Assembly: GCA_963817035.1 (NCBI GenBank)
Contig: CAWFMM010000004.1
Span: forward strand, 2,232,001-2,296,000
Reading direction: 5' to 3'
DNA: 64,000 nt
Source of the DNA: AC-49 sp963817035
GTDB lineage: Bacteria > Actinomycetota > Thermoleophilia > Solirubrobacterales > Solirubrobacteraceae
In this document: one piece after another, positions 50,036 through 58,973 of the stretch
How the letters are laid out: every line of letters starts with the position of its first letter
How positions within the stretch are numbered: position 1 is the first letter of the stretch
Notes under the pieces: generated by a model
The model's database searches: none
What the model was told of the DNA's origin: nothing
What the model saw: the letters and a program-made list of their open reading frames with translations, nothing else
Position numbers and translations under genes: made by a program

Positions 50036-50935
50036 TCAGCGCATGCCGGGCGGGCCGACGCTCGTCGCGGTGCGCGGGTCGACGCGCGGGCGGGCGGGCG
50101 GCGGAGTGAGCGGCGCCGGCGGTTCGGGCGCGGCGACGACCGGCGGCACGGGGGCGACTGGCGGCGGCGCCGTGGCTGGCGTGAGCAGCTCAGGCGCGGT
50201 CTGCTGGATGTAGGCGAGCAGCGGATCGGCGCCGGGCGCCAGGGCCGCCACGGCGACCGGCGCCGCTACAGGCGCGACCGAAGCGACCGGCGGCGGCGCA
50301 CCGAGCAACGGCGCCATCCCAGGGTCGGCCGCGAGCAGCTCGGGCGCCTTCTTGGCGAGGTAGGCGACCAGGTCGTCAGCCTTCGGCTCGGGTACGACGA
50401 CGCCCTTTATTGCCACCTCGGGGTTGGTCAGCGCGCGCGCCTTGTAACCGTCGGACTCGTAGGGCCCGAAGAACCGCACGATGCGCGGGTGCAAGCTTGA
50501 GAGTCCCCACCACGCGTAGGCGACCGTCAGCCCGGCCAGCGTGGTCGCCCACGAGTGCGGCGCGACGAAGATCGCGACGATGCAGATCAAACCCTGGACA
50601 AGATCGGCGAGCGGCGCCGCCTGCAGCGCGTCCTTCGCGACGCTGACCGGGACGCCGGACAGGTCGACGGAGCAGGCGCCGCGGATCGCGAACGCGCGCA
50701 GGTCGACATCGAGGCGGCCGAGCGGGAAGTGCAGGAGCGACGGGCCCCGTCCGAGGGTGACCGCAGTCCGTCGCCCGGTGTGGCGCGCGATCACGATCGC
50801 GTGGGTGCATTCGTGCACGGCCACCGCGAACAGCGGCGCGACGATCACCCAGACGAAGATCGACAACAGCAGATCGCTCACCAACGAATTGATCGGACGC
50901 TCGCGCCACGCCTTGACCACCCCGACCGTGATCAC
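50036..50935 (-). CDS. M50-like membrane metalloprotease
   Basis: A 299-residue protein with hydrophobic segments around the zinc motif AVHECTHAIV (HExxH, near residue 38). A second membrane block has AYAWWGLSSLHPRIVRFFGP, a late Asn/Asp-Pro-like position. Residues 185-299 are Pro/Ala-rich and disordered with two KAPELL/TAPELL repeats (LVAYLAKKAPELLAADPG, LLAYIQQTAPELLTPATA). The GTG at 50935 is only 15 bases from the divergent methyltransferase ATG. Site-2-type intramembrane proteolysis is possible but the substrate is unknown. Confidence 0.65.
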   Translation of the reverse strand: MITVGVVKAWRERPINSLVSDLLLSIFVWVIVAPLFAVAVHECTHAIVIARHTGRRTAVTLGRGPSLLHFPLGRLDVDLRAFAIRGACSVDLSGVPVSVAKDALQAAPLADLVQGLICIVAIFVAPHSWATTLAGLTVAYAWWGLSSLHPRIVRFFGPYESDGYKARALTNPEVAIKGVVVPEPKADDLVAYLAKKAPELLAADPGMAPLLGAPPPVASVAPVAAPVAVAALAPGADPLLAYIQQTAPELLTPATAPPPVAPVPPVVAAPEPPAPLTPPPARPRVDPRTATSVGPPGMR

Positions 50936-50950
50936 GTACAGTTGTCTGTT

Positions 50951-51631
50951 ATGACACACGATGCGCCCGCCATCTTCGACGCACACGCCTCCATCTACGA
51001 CGGACCCCGCCGCCGGCTGATCCCGCCGTTCGATCGGTTCTACGACACCGCCGTCGAGGCCGTCGGCCTCAGCGCGGCGCCGCCGCGGCGGATCCTCGAC
51101 CTCGGAGCGGGCACGGGGCTCCTCAGCGTGCGCGTCGCCGACGCCCACCCCGACGCCCACGTGGATCTGCTCGACGCCGCCCCCGCGATGCTCGAGCAGG
51201 CAGGCGCCGTGCTCGGTGATCGCGCGACGCTGCACGTCGGCGACTTCACCGACGCGCTACCGGCAGGCCCGTTCGACGCCATTGTCTCGTCACTCGCGAT
51301 CCACCACCTCGATGACGCCGGCAAGCGCGACCTCTACGCCCGTGCCCACGACGCGCTCGTCCCCGGCGGCGTGTTCGTCAACGCCGACCAGGTCGCCGGA
51401 CCGACGGCGCTGTTCGACGATCACTTCGCGGCCTGGCACCAGCGCGAGAGCTTTGCGCTGGGCTGCAGCGAGCAGGAGTGGGCCGACTCGATGCAGCGCC
51501 GCGCGTTCGACCGTTGCGCGAGCGCGCGCGATCAGCTGCGCTGGCTCGACGAGGCCGGCTTCGCCGATGTCGAATCCATGTTCCAGGACCACATCTTCGC
51601 GGTAATGGTGGGTCGCAAGGCCACCAGCTAG
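50951..51631 (+). CDS. Class I SAM-dependent methyltransferase
   Basis: A 226-residue enzyme. The SAM motif I is ILDLGAGTGLLSVRVADAHP, motif II is VDLLDAAPAML, and the central strand is FDAIVSSLAIHHLDD with the later LVPGGVFVNADQVAG. This is the common small-molecule methyltransferase pattern. It is divergent from the M50-like gene with only 15 bases between starts, so an overlapping promoter or leaderless mRNA is likely. Acceptor unknown. Confidence 0.85.
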   Translation: MTHDAPAIFDAHASIYDGPRRRLIPPFDRFYDTAVEAVGLSAAPPRRILDLGAGTGLLSVRVADAHPDAHVDLLDAAPAMLEQAGAVLGDRATLHVGDFTDALPAGPFDAIVSSLAIHHLDDAGKRDLYARAHDALVPGGVFVNADQVAGPTALFDDHFAAWHQRESFALGCSEQEWADSMQRRAFDRCASARDQLRWLDEAGFADVESMFQDHIFAVMVGRKATS

Positions 51632-51649
51632 TCACTCGGTACGCCACCG

Positions 51650-52117
51650 CACCGAGCGCAAGCGAAGCGAGCGGCGCGGGGATCGTGGCGCGGCGCAGCG
51701 CGTCGCAGGCATAGGTCAGCGGCAGCAGCCAGGACAGCGCGTCCAGCAGTGGCGCAACAAACAACCCGCAGAGCAGGAGCTGGGGCAAGATCACGGCGGG
51801 CACGAACTGCACGGCCTGGAACTCGGTCTGCGCGAACGCGCTCATCAACAGGCCGAGCGCCATCCCGAGCACCGCGTTGAGGATCGCGAGCACGGCGACA
51901 AGCCCATCACGTGGCTCGAGATGAGCAGTGTCACACCGCGGCCGGCGAGCTCGACGACCTCCGCCACGCGCTCGCGCGGCGCGCCGACGACGTAACGCAG
52001 GTTCTCCTTGATCGTCAGGTCGGTGTAGACCGACGGCGCCTGCGTGCTCGACCTGCGTGCGCAGATCTGCCGACCCGGCCGGGCCGCGACATCGAGCGTC
52101 AGTCCCTCGAGCACCAC
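51650..52117 (-). pseudogene. Decayed ABC-2 transporter (ATPase and permease fragments)
   Basis: From 52117 the minus strand reads APSVYTDLTIKENLRYVVGA, then RERVAEVVELAGRGVTLLIS and SHVM. This is an ABC ATPase missing the Walker A, signature and Walker B stretches between these pieces. In another frame toward 51650 it reads LNAVLGMALGLLMSAFAQTE followed by PQLLLCGLFVAPLLDALSWL, the C-terminal part of an ABC-2 (drug-export) permease. Deletions and frame changes have fused the two, so there is no functional product. Confidence 0.65.
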
Positions 52118-52138
52118 ATTCCGGTCCGACGGCCGCGC

Positions 52139-52969
52139 TCATGTCAGGCGGAACACCGAGACGAGGCGCTTCTCGTGCTCGGCGTCGATGCGCGCGATGA
52201 CCTCGATGTGCTCGGCCAGCGGCGTGTTGCGCAGCTTGGTCCCAAGCCCCTCGTCGACCTGGAAGATGCCGGCGCTGTTGGACATCGCGATCTCGACGCG
52301 GACCGCGGTGTCCTCGCCCGGGCCGATCTTGACGTCGTCGATCGCGTAGGCCGACAGCGAGTGGATGTTCGTCTCCCCCGCCTCGAACGGAACCCGGGTG
52401 CGGCCCTGAGCCATGTCGAGCGCGTCGCCGACGCGCACGATCGCGGCCTCGATCGTCTTGGGCTGGCCGCGCGAGCGGTGGGAGATGATCGCGTGCAGGG
52501 CCTCGGAGATGACGACCGTGCGCTGCGGTTCGTCGTAGACGTCGGCCAGCAGCGAGGGCAGCTTGTCGGCGGCGAGGAAGAGCGAGAACTGCTCGTGGTC
52601 GGCGCGATCGATCGACAGGCCGACGTCGTGCAGCAACGCGCCGGCGGCGATCACGACCTCGGCGTCGCGCTCGGTCAGGCCATGGTCGGCGACGATCGAC
52701 GGTACGACGCCACCCTTGAACAGCAGCCTCGACACGCGCAGCGCGATGTTGGTGACGATCTGGATATGGACCCACGAGTGGTCCGACATGCCCAGGCGAT
52801 GCGCGTTCACGCCCGCCGCATGCCACCAGCCCTTGATCTGCGAGTCGGCGTTGACCGCCGCGATCAGCTTCTCCAAGCGCCGGTTGCCGCGGGTCGGCAC
52901 ACGGACGGAGATCTCCGCCAGACGGTCGGCGGTGAAGGGGCGGATCGCGTCGCGGGCTTCGTCGTTCAC
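52139..52969 (-). CDS. HD-domain phosphohydrolase
   Basis: A 276-residue protein. SDHSWVHIQIV (about 62-72) and LLHDVGLSIDRADHEQF (about 111-127) supply the H...HD...D metal ligands, with a further EALHAIISHRS. The C-terminal about 70 residues form a mixed beta domain. HD enzymes cleave phosphate esters of nucleotides or second messengers. It lies downstream of ppk on the same strand (235-base gap), but a shared role is only inferred. Confidence 0.8.
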   Translation of the reverse strand: MNDEARDAIRPFTADRLAEISVRVPTRGNRRLEKLIAAVNADSQIKGWWHAAGVNAHRLGMSDHSWVHIQIVTNIALRVSRLLFKGGVVPSIVADHGLTERDAEVVIAAGALLHDVGLSIDRADHEQFSLFLAADKLPSLLADVYDEPQRTVVISEALHAIISHRSRGQPKTIEAAIVRVGDALDMAQGRTRVPFEAGETNIHSLSAYAIDDVKIGPGEDTAVRVEIAMSNSAGIFQVDEGLGTKLRNTPLAEHIEVIARIDAEHEKRLVSVFRLT

Positions 52970-53178
52970 GCGCGCCTCAGACTACGCGCTGGTGCGGGCG
53001 GCGGCCGGACGGGCCCAAGGCCCGCCCTGAAAAACCGCCCGGACAGAGATCGCCGCTTTTACTGAATGTCCCAGGACTGATGAGTGTGCTTGCCTGGGCG
53101 GCTAGAACACTCCCGGCCACCTCCCGTTAGGGATGGCTTCACGGCCGAGTTGGCAATCCGCCGAACGAGGAAGACTAC

Positions 53179-53199
53179 CGATCGCCGCCCTGGCGATCG
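53179..53199 (-). terminator. Hairpin downstream of ppk
   Basis: CGATCGCC-GCCCT-GGCGATCG forms an 8-bp perfect stem just after the ppk stop on the minus strand, with no clear T run. It is a likely attenuator or terminator for the polyphosphate operon. The rest of 52970-53204 shows no gene. Confidence 0.5.
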
Positions 53200-53204
53200 C
53201 AGCC

Positions 53205-55361
53205 TCAGGCCGAGCCCTGACCCTCGGCGGCGCGTGCCGCGTGGCCGAGCATCAGCTCGCCCTGCGCGTCGCGTGGCTCGACGCCCTGCTGCACACGGCG
53301 CGTCCAGGTGCCGTCGCGACCGAGATCCCACGCGTTGGCGTCGTCGGCGAGACAGCGTTCGATCGCGTCGATCAGGTCGTCGCGCAGGATCTGGTCCTCG
53401 ACCGGGGTCAGGAGCTCGACACGGTTGTCGAGGTTGCGCGGCATCAGGTCCGCCGAGCCGATGTAGACCGTCGTCTCGCCGGACCGCTCGAACGTGAAGA
53501 TGCGCGAGTGCTCGAGGAAGCGACCGACGACGCTGACCACGCGGATGTTGTCGCTGATCCCCGGGACGCCGGGCACGAGACGACAGATCCCGCGGACGTT
53601 GAGGTCGACCGGTACGCCGGCCTGTGAGGCGCGGTACAGCGCGGCGATGCAGTGACGGTCGACGAGCGCGTTCATCTTCATCGCAATCCGCGCGGACTGC
53701 CCGGCCTGGTGGGCGGCGATGGTCTCGTCGATCTGGGCGATGATCGCGTCGCGCAGGAAGTTCGGCGCCACGAGCACCTTGCGGTAGCGCCTCGGGCGCG
53801 CGTAGCCGGTGAGGAAGTTGAACAGGTCGGCGACGTCGGCGCCGATCTCCTCGTTGCACGTGAAGAGGCCGAAGTCGGTGTACAGCCGCGCGGTCGTGCG
53901 GTGGTAGTTGCCGGTGCCGATGTGGACGTAGTGGCGCACGCCGTCTCCCTCGCGACGGATGACGAGCACGCACTTCGTGTGGGTCTTCAGCGCCGGGTGG
54001 CCATAGACGACGTGGACGCCGGCCTCCTCGAGCTGTTGCGCCCAGCCGATGTTCGCGCGCTCGTCGAAGCGCGCCTTGAGCTCGACCAGGCAGACCGCCT
54101 GCTTGCCGCGCTCGGTCGCGCGGATCAGCGACGGGACGAGCGGCGAGTCGTCGGACGTGCGGTACACGGTCTGCTTGATCGCCAGCACGTCGGGATCGAC
54201 CACGGCCTGCTCGACGAAACGCTCGACCGACGTGGGGAACGAGTCGTACGGGTGATGGACAAGCACGTCGCGGTCGCGCATCGCGGCGAACACGTCGGGG
54301 CGCTCGCCGTCGCGGCCCTGCAGCCGCGGCTGGGTGACCGGCGTCCACGGCGGGTCGCGCAGCTCGTCGAAGCCCGACAGCCCGAGCAGCTGCTTGAGGT
54401 CATTGAGGTCGAGCAGGCCGCGGACATCGAACACGTCGCGCTCCTGAACCTCGAGCGCCTCGATCAGGTCGGCCCGCAACCGCGCGTTCATGCCGGCGCC
54501 GATCTCCACGCACACGACCTCGCCGAAGCGCCGGCGGCGCAGCTCGACCTCAACCGCCTCGAGCAGGTCGTCGGCCTCGTCGGAGATCTCGAAGTCGGCG
54601 TCCCGCGTGACCCGGAACAGGCCGTGGTCGACGATCTCCATCCCCGGGAACAGCGCGTCGAGGTTGTTGGCGATGATGTCCTCGAGCGTGACGAACGTCG
54701 TCGTCTCCCCTTCGACCGCGACGAACCGCGGCAGCATCTCCTTCGGCACCTTGACGCGCGCGAACGTGCCGGCCTGGGTGACCGGGTCGTTGACGAGCAC
54801 GGCGAGGCTCAGCGACAGGTTGGAGATGTAGGGGAACGGGCGCCCGAGCCCGACCGCGAGCGGGGTCAGGACGGGGAAGATCTGGCGGCGGAAGCGGCGG
54901 CGCAGCTCGTGCTGCTGGGCCTCCGTGCAGTCGTGCCAGCCGATGATTCGGATGCCGTGCTCGTCGAGCGCCGGGCGCAGCGAGCCCGAGACGCAGGCGC
55001 TCTGACGCGCCGAGAGCTCGGCCACGCGCTCGTGGATCGCGGCCAGCGTCTCAGCCGTCGTGAAGCCGTCGGCACCGCGGTTGGTCAGGCCCGCATCGAG
55101 CTGGTCGTGCAGCCCGGCGACGCGGATCATGAAGAACTCGTCGAGATTCGAGGTGAAGATCGAGGCGAACTTGACGCGCTCGAGCAGCGGCACCGTACCG
55201 TCCTCGGCGAGTTGGAGAACGCGGTCGTTGAAGTCCAGCCACGATAGCTCGCGGTTGAAGTACAGCGACGGATCCTCGAGGTCGAGCACGGAGCCGCCGG
55301 ATGGAACGTCGGGCTCCGGCCTGGGCACCTCGACCGTTCCGCTCGGATCCTGGGTGCTCAT
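53205..55361 (-). CDS. ppk1: Polyphosphate kinase 1
   Basis: A 718-residue enzyme that polymerises the ATP gamma-phosphate into polyphosphate. Typical landmarks are YFNRELSWLDFNDRVLQLAE, ASIFTSNLDEFFMIRVAGLH, VYRTSDDSPLVPSLIRATER and the phosphohistidine region ALKTHTKCVLVIRREGDG with YVHIGTGNYH. The second catalytic His is in LEHSRIFTF. The start overlaps the CHAD gene stop (ATGA). It is the last gene of ppx-CHAD-CHAD-ppk. The Ala/Gly-rich C-terminus is short. Confidence 0.95.
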   Translation of the reverse strand: MSTQDPSGTVEVPRPEPDVPSGGSVLDLEDPSLYFNRELSWLDFNDRVLQLAEDGTVPLLERVKFASIFTSNLDEFFMIRVAGLHDQLDAGLTNRGADGFTTAETLAAIHERVAELSARQSACVSGSLRPALDEHGIRIIGWHDCTEAQQHELRRRFRRQIFPVLTPLAVGLGRPFPYISNLSLSLAVLVNDPVTQAGTFARVKVPKEMLPRFVAVEGETTTFVTLEDIIANNLDALFPGMEIVDHGLFRVTRDADFEISDEADDLLEAVEVELRRRRFGEVVCVEIGAGMNARLRADLIEALEVQERDVFDVRGLLDLNDLKQLLGLSGFDELRDPPWTPVTQPRLQGRDGERPDVFAAMRDRDVLVHHPYDSFPTSVERFVEQAVVDPDVLAIKQTVYRTSDDSPLVPSLIRATERGKQAVCLVELKARFDERANIGWAQQLEEAGVHVVYGHPALKTHTKCVLVIRREGDGVRHYVHIGTGNYHRTTARLYTDFGLFTCNEEIGADVADLFNFLTGYARPRRYRKVLVAPNFLRDAIIAQIDETIAAHQAGQSARIAMKMNALVDRHCIAALYRASQAGVPVDLNVRGICRLVPGVPGISDNIRVVSVVGRFLEHSRIFTFERSGETTVYIGSADLMPRNLDNRVELLTPVEDQILRDDLIDAIERCLADDANAWDLGRDGTWTRRVQQGVEPRDAQGELMLGHAARAAEGQGSA

Positions 55362-55966
55362 GCGTCCGCCTGTTGTACCGCGTCGGTGTCAGCGTCGTGT
55401 GAAGCTGAAGTCAAGACGACGGGGCGCTCGTCGATCGCCGCGAGCAGCCGCCCGCGGAAGTCGTCGCGCTCGGTGCGCTCCCACAGCGTGAGGAAGCGCT
55501 CGAAGAGCAGCTCGCGCCGGGCGTGGAGATGGACGCTCAGCGTGACCAGCCCGCGCCGGGCCGCGGCATGGGGCGCGCCGGACGCGAGCGCCGGATCGAG
55601 ATCCGGCGCACCGCCGGCCAACGCGAGCACCGCGAGCACGTCGTCGTGTGCAACCTCCTGCAATCGCGCGCGCACGCGCGGCAGCGCGATGTCGCAGTCG
55701 TGGATCTCACCGAGAGCGTCCTGGAGCTCGCGGGTGCGGCCGATCGCAGTGCGCGCGTAGGGCCCGAAGCAGCCGTCGCCGAGCTCAAGCACATAGCGCA
55801 GGCGCTTGATCGCGATTCGCATGTTGTGCTGCGCGGTGACCTTGCCTGGCTTGATGGCCTTCGGCGCGAAGCCGTAGACCTCGTCGACCCGCACGGCGAC
55901 GATCCGCGCCAGGTTGTCGGCGAGCCCACCCTTGGGCTGGAGGTGCTTGACCGTGCGCGCCCTCAT
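55358..55966 (-). CDS. CHAD-domain protein (polyphosphate-binding), first of two
   Basis: A 202-residue all-helical protein. HNMRIAIKRLRYVLELGDGC and GRTRELQDALGEIHDCDIAL are the conserved CHAD helices rich in His, Arg and Lys. CHAD domains bind polyphosphate through such basic helices. It overlaps both neighbours by ATGA, so it is translated in step with the other CHAD protein and ppk. It probably anchors, shields or targets polyphosphate. Confidence 0.88.
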   Translation of the reverse strand: MRARTVKHLQPKGGLADNLARIVAVRVDEVYGFAPKAIKPGKVTAQHNMRIAIKRLRYVLELGDGCFGPYARTAIGRTRELQDALGEIHDCDIALPRVRARLQEVAHDDVLAVLALAGGAPDLDPALASGAPHAAARRGLVTLSVHLHARRELLFERFLTLWERTERDDFRGRLLAAIDERPVVLTSASHDADTDAVQQADA

Positions 55967-56472
55967 GCCGCCTCGTGCTCCGGTTCGCCGTGCTCCGGCT
56001 CACCGGCCAACCGCATCAGCTGACCTTCGAGATCGACCTTGGCGGCCCGCTCCAGCGCCGCGGCGACGACCTCGTTGCCCGCCTCCTGCTCACCGCGCAG
56101 CACGCCGGCGAACTCCGAGACGCCGCGTCGGTCGACGGTCGTGAAGCCGGCGGCGAGGCGGTCGAGCGCCTCGAGCTGGACGTCGGGGTCGCGGCGCGCG
56201 CCGAGCGCGTCGGCGAGTCGCTTGACCTCGCGCAACGCGGCGCCGTGGCGCTGACGCGGGAAGCACGGCGCGTAGACCTCGAGCACCGCGCGCAGGCGGC
56301 GCGAGGCAACGCGCATGTCGTGGACATGCTCGATCGCCGACGTGTCGAGGACGCCGTCAAGGTGAGCGAACAGCTCCTTCGTCCGCACGGCGACGGTCAG
56401 CTTCGCGGCCTGCTTGAACGGCAGGTCGGGTGAAAGGCCCTGGACTTTGTGTGCCTTTGCCACAGAGGCCAT
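55963..56472 (-). CDS. CHAD-domain protein, second of two
   Basis: A 169-residue helical protein. HVHDMRVASRRLRAVLEVYA and VKRLADALGARRDPDVQLEA are the CHAD signature helices. It is shorter than usual full-length CHAD domains and could pair with the neighbouring CHAD protein to form one fold. Its ATG lies one base after the ppx TAG, and its stop overlaps the next start. Confidence 0.85.
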   Translation of the reverse strand: MASVAKAHKVQGLSPDLPFKQAAKLTVAVRTKELFAHLDGVLDTSAIEHVHDMRVASRRLRAVLEVYAPCFPRQRHGAALREVKRLADALGARRDPDVQLEALDRLAAGFTTVDRRGVSEFAGVLRGEQEAGNEVVAAALERAAKVDLEGQLMRLAGEPEHGEPEHEAA

Positions 56473-56473
56473 G

Positions 56474-57343
56474 CTAGCTCCCACGTGAACCCATGTCTTC
56501 GAGCACGACGCCCTCACGCAGGCCGCCGGAGGCGATCCGCAGCGGCAGGCCGAGCACGCTCGACGCCTCGTCGAGGAGCAGCATGCCGGCCGGCAGCACG
56601 CGCACGCGCTCGGGATGCAGCTCGAAGCGCTGGGCCACCAGTTCGACCGGAGTGTCGGCGAGCACCCGCATCCCGCGCGACAGCGTGTCGTGGCTGAGCT
56701 CGGCGCCGACGAGGCGCCGCAGTGACGTCGCGCTGCCGCCGACGGCGTAGCCGACATCGGCCGGCGGCGCGGCCAGCCCCTCGAAGACGCCGCCGACGTG
56801 GCGGCGGATGTTGTCGAGCTCGTCGGCTGCGGGCGGGTCGGAGCGCAGGTAGTGGTCGGCCAGGAATCCCGAGCCGACGCGAAACGACGCCGACCAGGTG
56901 ACGCCGTCGGCCATCGTGCCGATGACGATCTCGCTCGAGCCGCCGCCGACGTCGACGACCGCGATCGTCCCCAGCGGCGCGTGCTGGAGCGTCCGCGTCG
57001 CGCCCGCGAACGCGAGCCGCGCCTCGTCGTCGCCGCTGAGCACGACGATCTCGACGCCCGCCGCGTGGACAACCGCCGCGCACAGCTCGTCGCGGTTGGG
57101 GGCATCGCGAATCGCCGCGGTCCCCACCGTGCGGATCGTCTGCGCGCCGCATTCCAGTGCCATGCGGACCTGGGAGGCGACGATCTGTGCGACGAGCTCG
57201 ATCTTGTCGGCCGGGATCGGCTTGCCGGACGACAGCCGCGTGAAGGCGCGCTGGCTGAGCACCTCCTGCAGCGAGCCGTCCGCCGACTCGGCGACGAGCA
57301 GCCGCGTGGTGTTCGAGCCGATATCGATGCAAGCGCACCGCAC
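56474..57343 (-). CDS. ppx: Exopolyphosphatase/GppA-family phosphatase
   Basis: A 289-residue ASKHA-fold enzyme. CIDIGSNTTRLLV is the first phosphate loop, and VVDVGGGSSEIVIG the second. YAVGGSATSLRRL follows. The short length matches actinobacterial Ppx1/2, which lack the C-terminal HD-like half of E. coli Ppx. GTG start, with divergence from an ABC ATPase gene across 18 bases. It heads the ppx-CHAD-CHAD-ppk operon and should degrade polyphosphate or (p)ppGpp. Confidence 0.88.
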   Translation of the reverse strand: MRCACIDIGSNTTRLLVAESADGSLQEVLSQRAFTRLSSGKPIPADKIELVAQIVASQVRMALECGAQTIRTVGTAAIRDAPNRDELCAAVVHAAGVEIVVLSGDDEARLAFAGATRTLQHAPLGTIAVVDVGGGSSEIVIGTMADGVTWSASFRVGSGFLADHYLRSDPPAADELDNIRRHVGGVFEGLAAPPADVGYAVGGSATSLRRLVGAELSHDTLSRGMRVLADTPVELVAQRFELHPERVRVLPAGMLLLDEASSVLGLPLRIASGGLREGVVLEDMGSRGS

Positions 57344-57361
57344 GGCAGCCAGCTTGGCATG

Positions 57362-58249
57362 ATGCGAGCCGTGACCGTCACCCCGGCGATCGAGGTCCGC
57401 GGCCTGCGCAAGGCCTACGGCGGACTGGAGGCCGTCCGCGGGATCGACTTCACCGTCGCCCGCGGCGAGGTCTTCGGCCTGCTCGGGCCCAACGGCGCGG
57501 GCAAGACGACGACGGTCGAGATCCTCGAGGGCTATCGCCAGCGCGACGCCGGCGAAGTCCGGGTGCTCGGGATGGACCCGGCGCTGCGCGAGCGCGCGCT
57601 GCGCGAGCAGCTCGGAATCGTCCTGCAGAGCTCGGGCATCTATCGCCACATCAAGGTTCGCGAGGCGATCGCGCACTGGGCCGGGCTCTATCCCCATCCG
57701 CGCGATGTCGACGAGGTCATGGCCCTGGCCGGCCTGGACGAGAAGGCCGGCGAGGTCGCGCGCAAGCTGTCGGGCGGCCAGCAGCGGCGGCTGGACTTTG
57801 CGCTGGCCCTCGTCGGCGACCCCGCGCTGATCTTCCTCGACGAGCCGACGACCGGCTTCGATCCCGCGGCGCGGCGCGCGGCGTGGGACACGATCCGCTC
57901 GCTGCGCGACCTCGGCAAGACGATCTTGCTGACCACGCACTACCTCGACGAGGCCCAGGCCCTCGCCGATCGCGTCGCGATCATCAAGGACGGCGCGTTC
58001 GTGGCGCTCGGCGCGCCGGCGGAGCTCGGGGTGGATGCGGCGGCGCGCGTGATCGTGTCGTGGCGCGACGACGCCGGAGGACGCCAGGAGCGCTCGGTCG
58101 ACGACCCGACGGCGCTGGTCCATGAGCTGACGAGCGCGGCGCTGGCCCGCGGCGAGGCGGTCCGCGAGCTCAGCGTGGCGCGACCGTCGCTCGAGGACGT
58201 GTACCTCGAGCTGACGACCGAAGAGCCCGAGGAGGTCATCGGTGTCTGA
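57362..58249 (+). CDS. ABC-2 exporter ATPase (DrrA-like)
   Basis: A 295-residue ATPase. Walker A is GPNGAGKTTT, the signature KLSGGQQRRLDFALAL, and Walker B LIFLDEPTTGFDP, with HYLDEAQALADRVAII at the H-loop. The extra about 70-residue C-terminal domain is typical of drug/lipid exporters of the DrrA/CcmA group. An in-frame ATG at 57359 and GTG at 57371 are alternative starts. The permease gene begins inside its last 8 bases, so they form one operon. Confidence 0.9.
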   Translation: MRAVTVTPAIEVRGLRKAYGGLEAVRGIDFTVARGEVFGLLGPNGAGKTTTVEILEGYRQRDAGEVRVLGMDPALRERALREQLGIVLQSSGIYRHIKVREAIAHWAGLYPHPRDVDEVMALAGLDEKAGEVARKLSGGQQRRLDFALALVGDPALIFLDEPTTGFDPAARRAAWDTIRSLRDLGKTILLTTHYLDEAQALADRVAIIKDGAFVALGAPAELGVDAAARVIVSWRDDAGGRQERSVDDPTALVHELTSAALARGEAVRELSVARPSLEDVYLELTTEEPEEVIGV

Positions 58250-58973
58250 CGTGACGCTGGCCTGGCGCCAGTTCCGGCTTGAGCGCCACATGTTCTGGCG
58301 CAACCCCGCGGCGGCGTTCTTCAACTTCCTGCTGCCGATCGTCCTCCTGCTCGTGTTCGGGAGCCTGGCCGGCAGCCAGAAGGAGCGCGACATCATCGTG
58401 CCGGGGATCGCTGGCATGAATGTGCTCGCGACGACGTTCAGCGCGCTGGCCCAGAACCTGACCTACCTGCGCGAGACCGGCGTGCTGAAGCGCATCCGCG
58501 GAACGCCGCTGCCGTCGCGGTCATACCTGACCGCCCTCTTCTCCAACACGCTGATCAACGCGTCGTTCCAGATCGTGCTCGTCGTCGTGGCCGGGGCTCT
58601 GTTCTTCGGGCTGCCGTGGCCCCAGGACTGGGCCGAACTCGTCGTCTTCTCGATCGTCGGGATCGTGTCGTTCTCGGCGTTGGGCGTCGCGTACTCCTAT
58701 GCGATCCCGAACTACGAGTCGGCGGCGGCCTACGTGAACTTCGTCTTTCTGCCGGCGGTCCTGCTCGGTGGCGTGTTCTTCGACCCGCAGCAGAGCGGGC
58801 CGGTGCTGCACGACATCGCCGCGGTGCTGCCGATCAGCCACTTCGTCAGCGGGCTGCGGGCCGCGATGGTGACCGGGCAGCCGCTGAGCGCCCATATCGG
58901 CGATCTGGTCGTGCTGGCCGGCTGGGGCGCCGTGGGGATGGTCATCGCGGTGCGCGGGTTCCGCTGGGAGTGA
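58242..58973 (+). CDS. ABC-2 exporter permease
   Basis: A 243-residue membrane protein with six helices. FWRNPAAAFFNFLLPIVLLL begins the first, and LRETGVLKRIRGTPLPSRSY is the conserved cytoplasmic loop of ABC-2 permeases. ISHFVSGLRAAMVTGQPL precedes the last helix. GTG start overlaps the ATPase gene. Substrate unknown; drug or lipid export is the family norm. Confidence 0.9.
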   Translation: MSDVTLAWRQFRLERHMFWRNPAAAFFNFLLPIVLLLVFGSLAGSQKERDIIVPGIAGMNVLATTFSALAQNLTYLRETGVLKRIRGTPLPSRSYLTALFSNTLINASFQIVLVVVAGALFFGLPWPQDWAELVVFSIVGIVSFSALGVAYSYAIPNYESAAAYVNFVFLPAVLLGGVFFDPQQSGPVLHDIAAVLPISHFVSGLRAAMVTGQPLSAHIGDLVVLAGWGAVGMVIAVRGFRWE

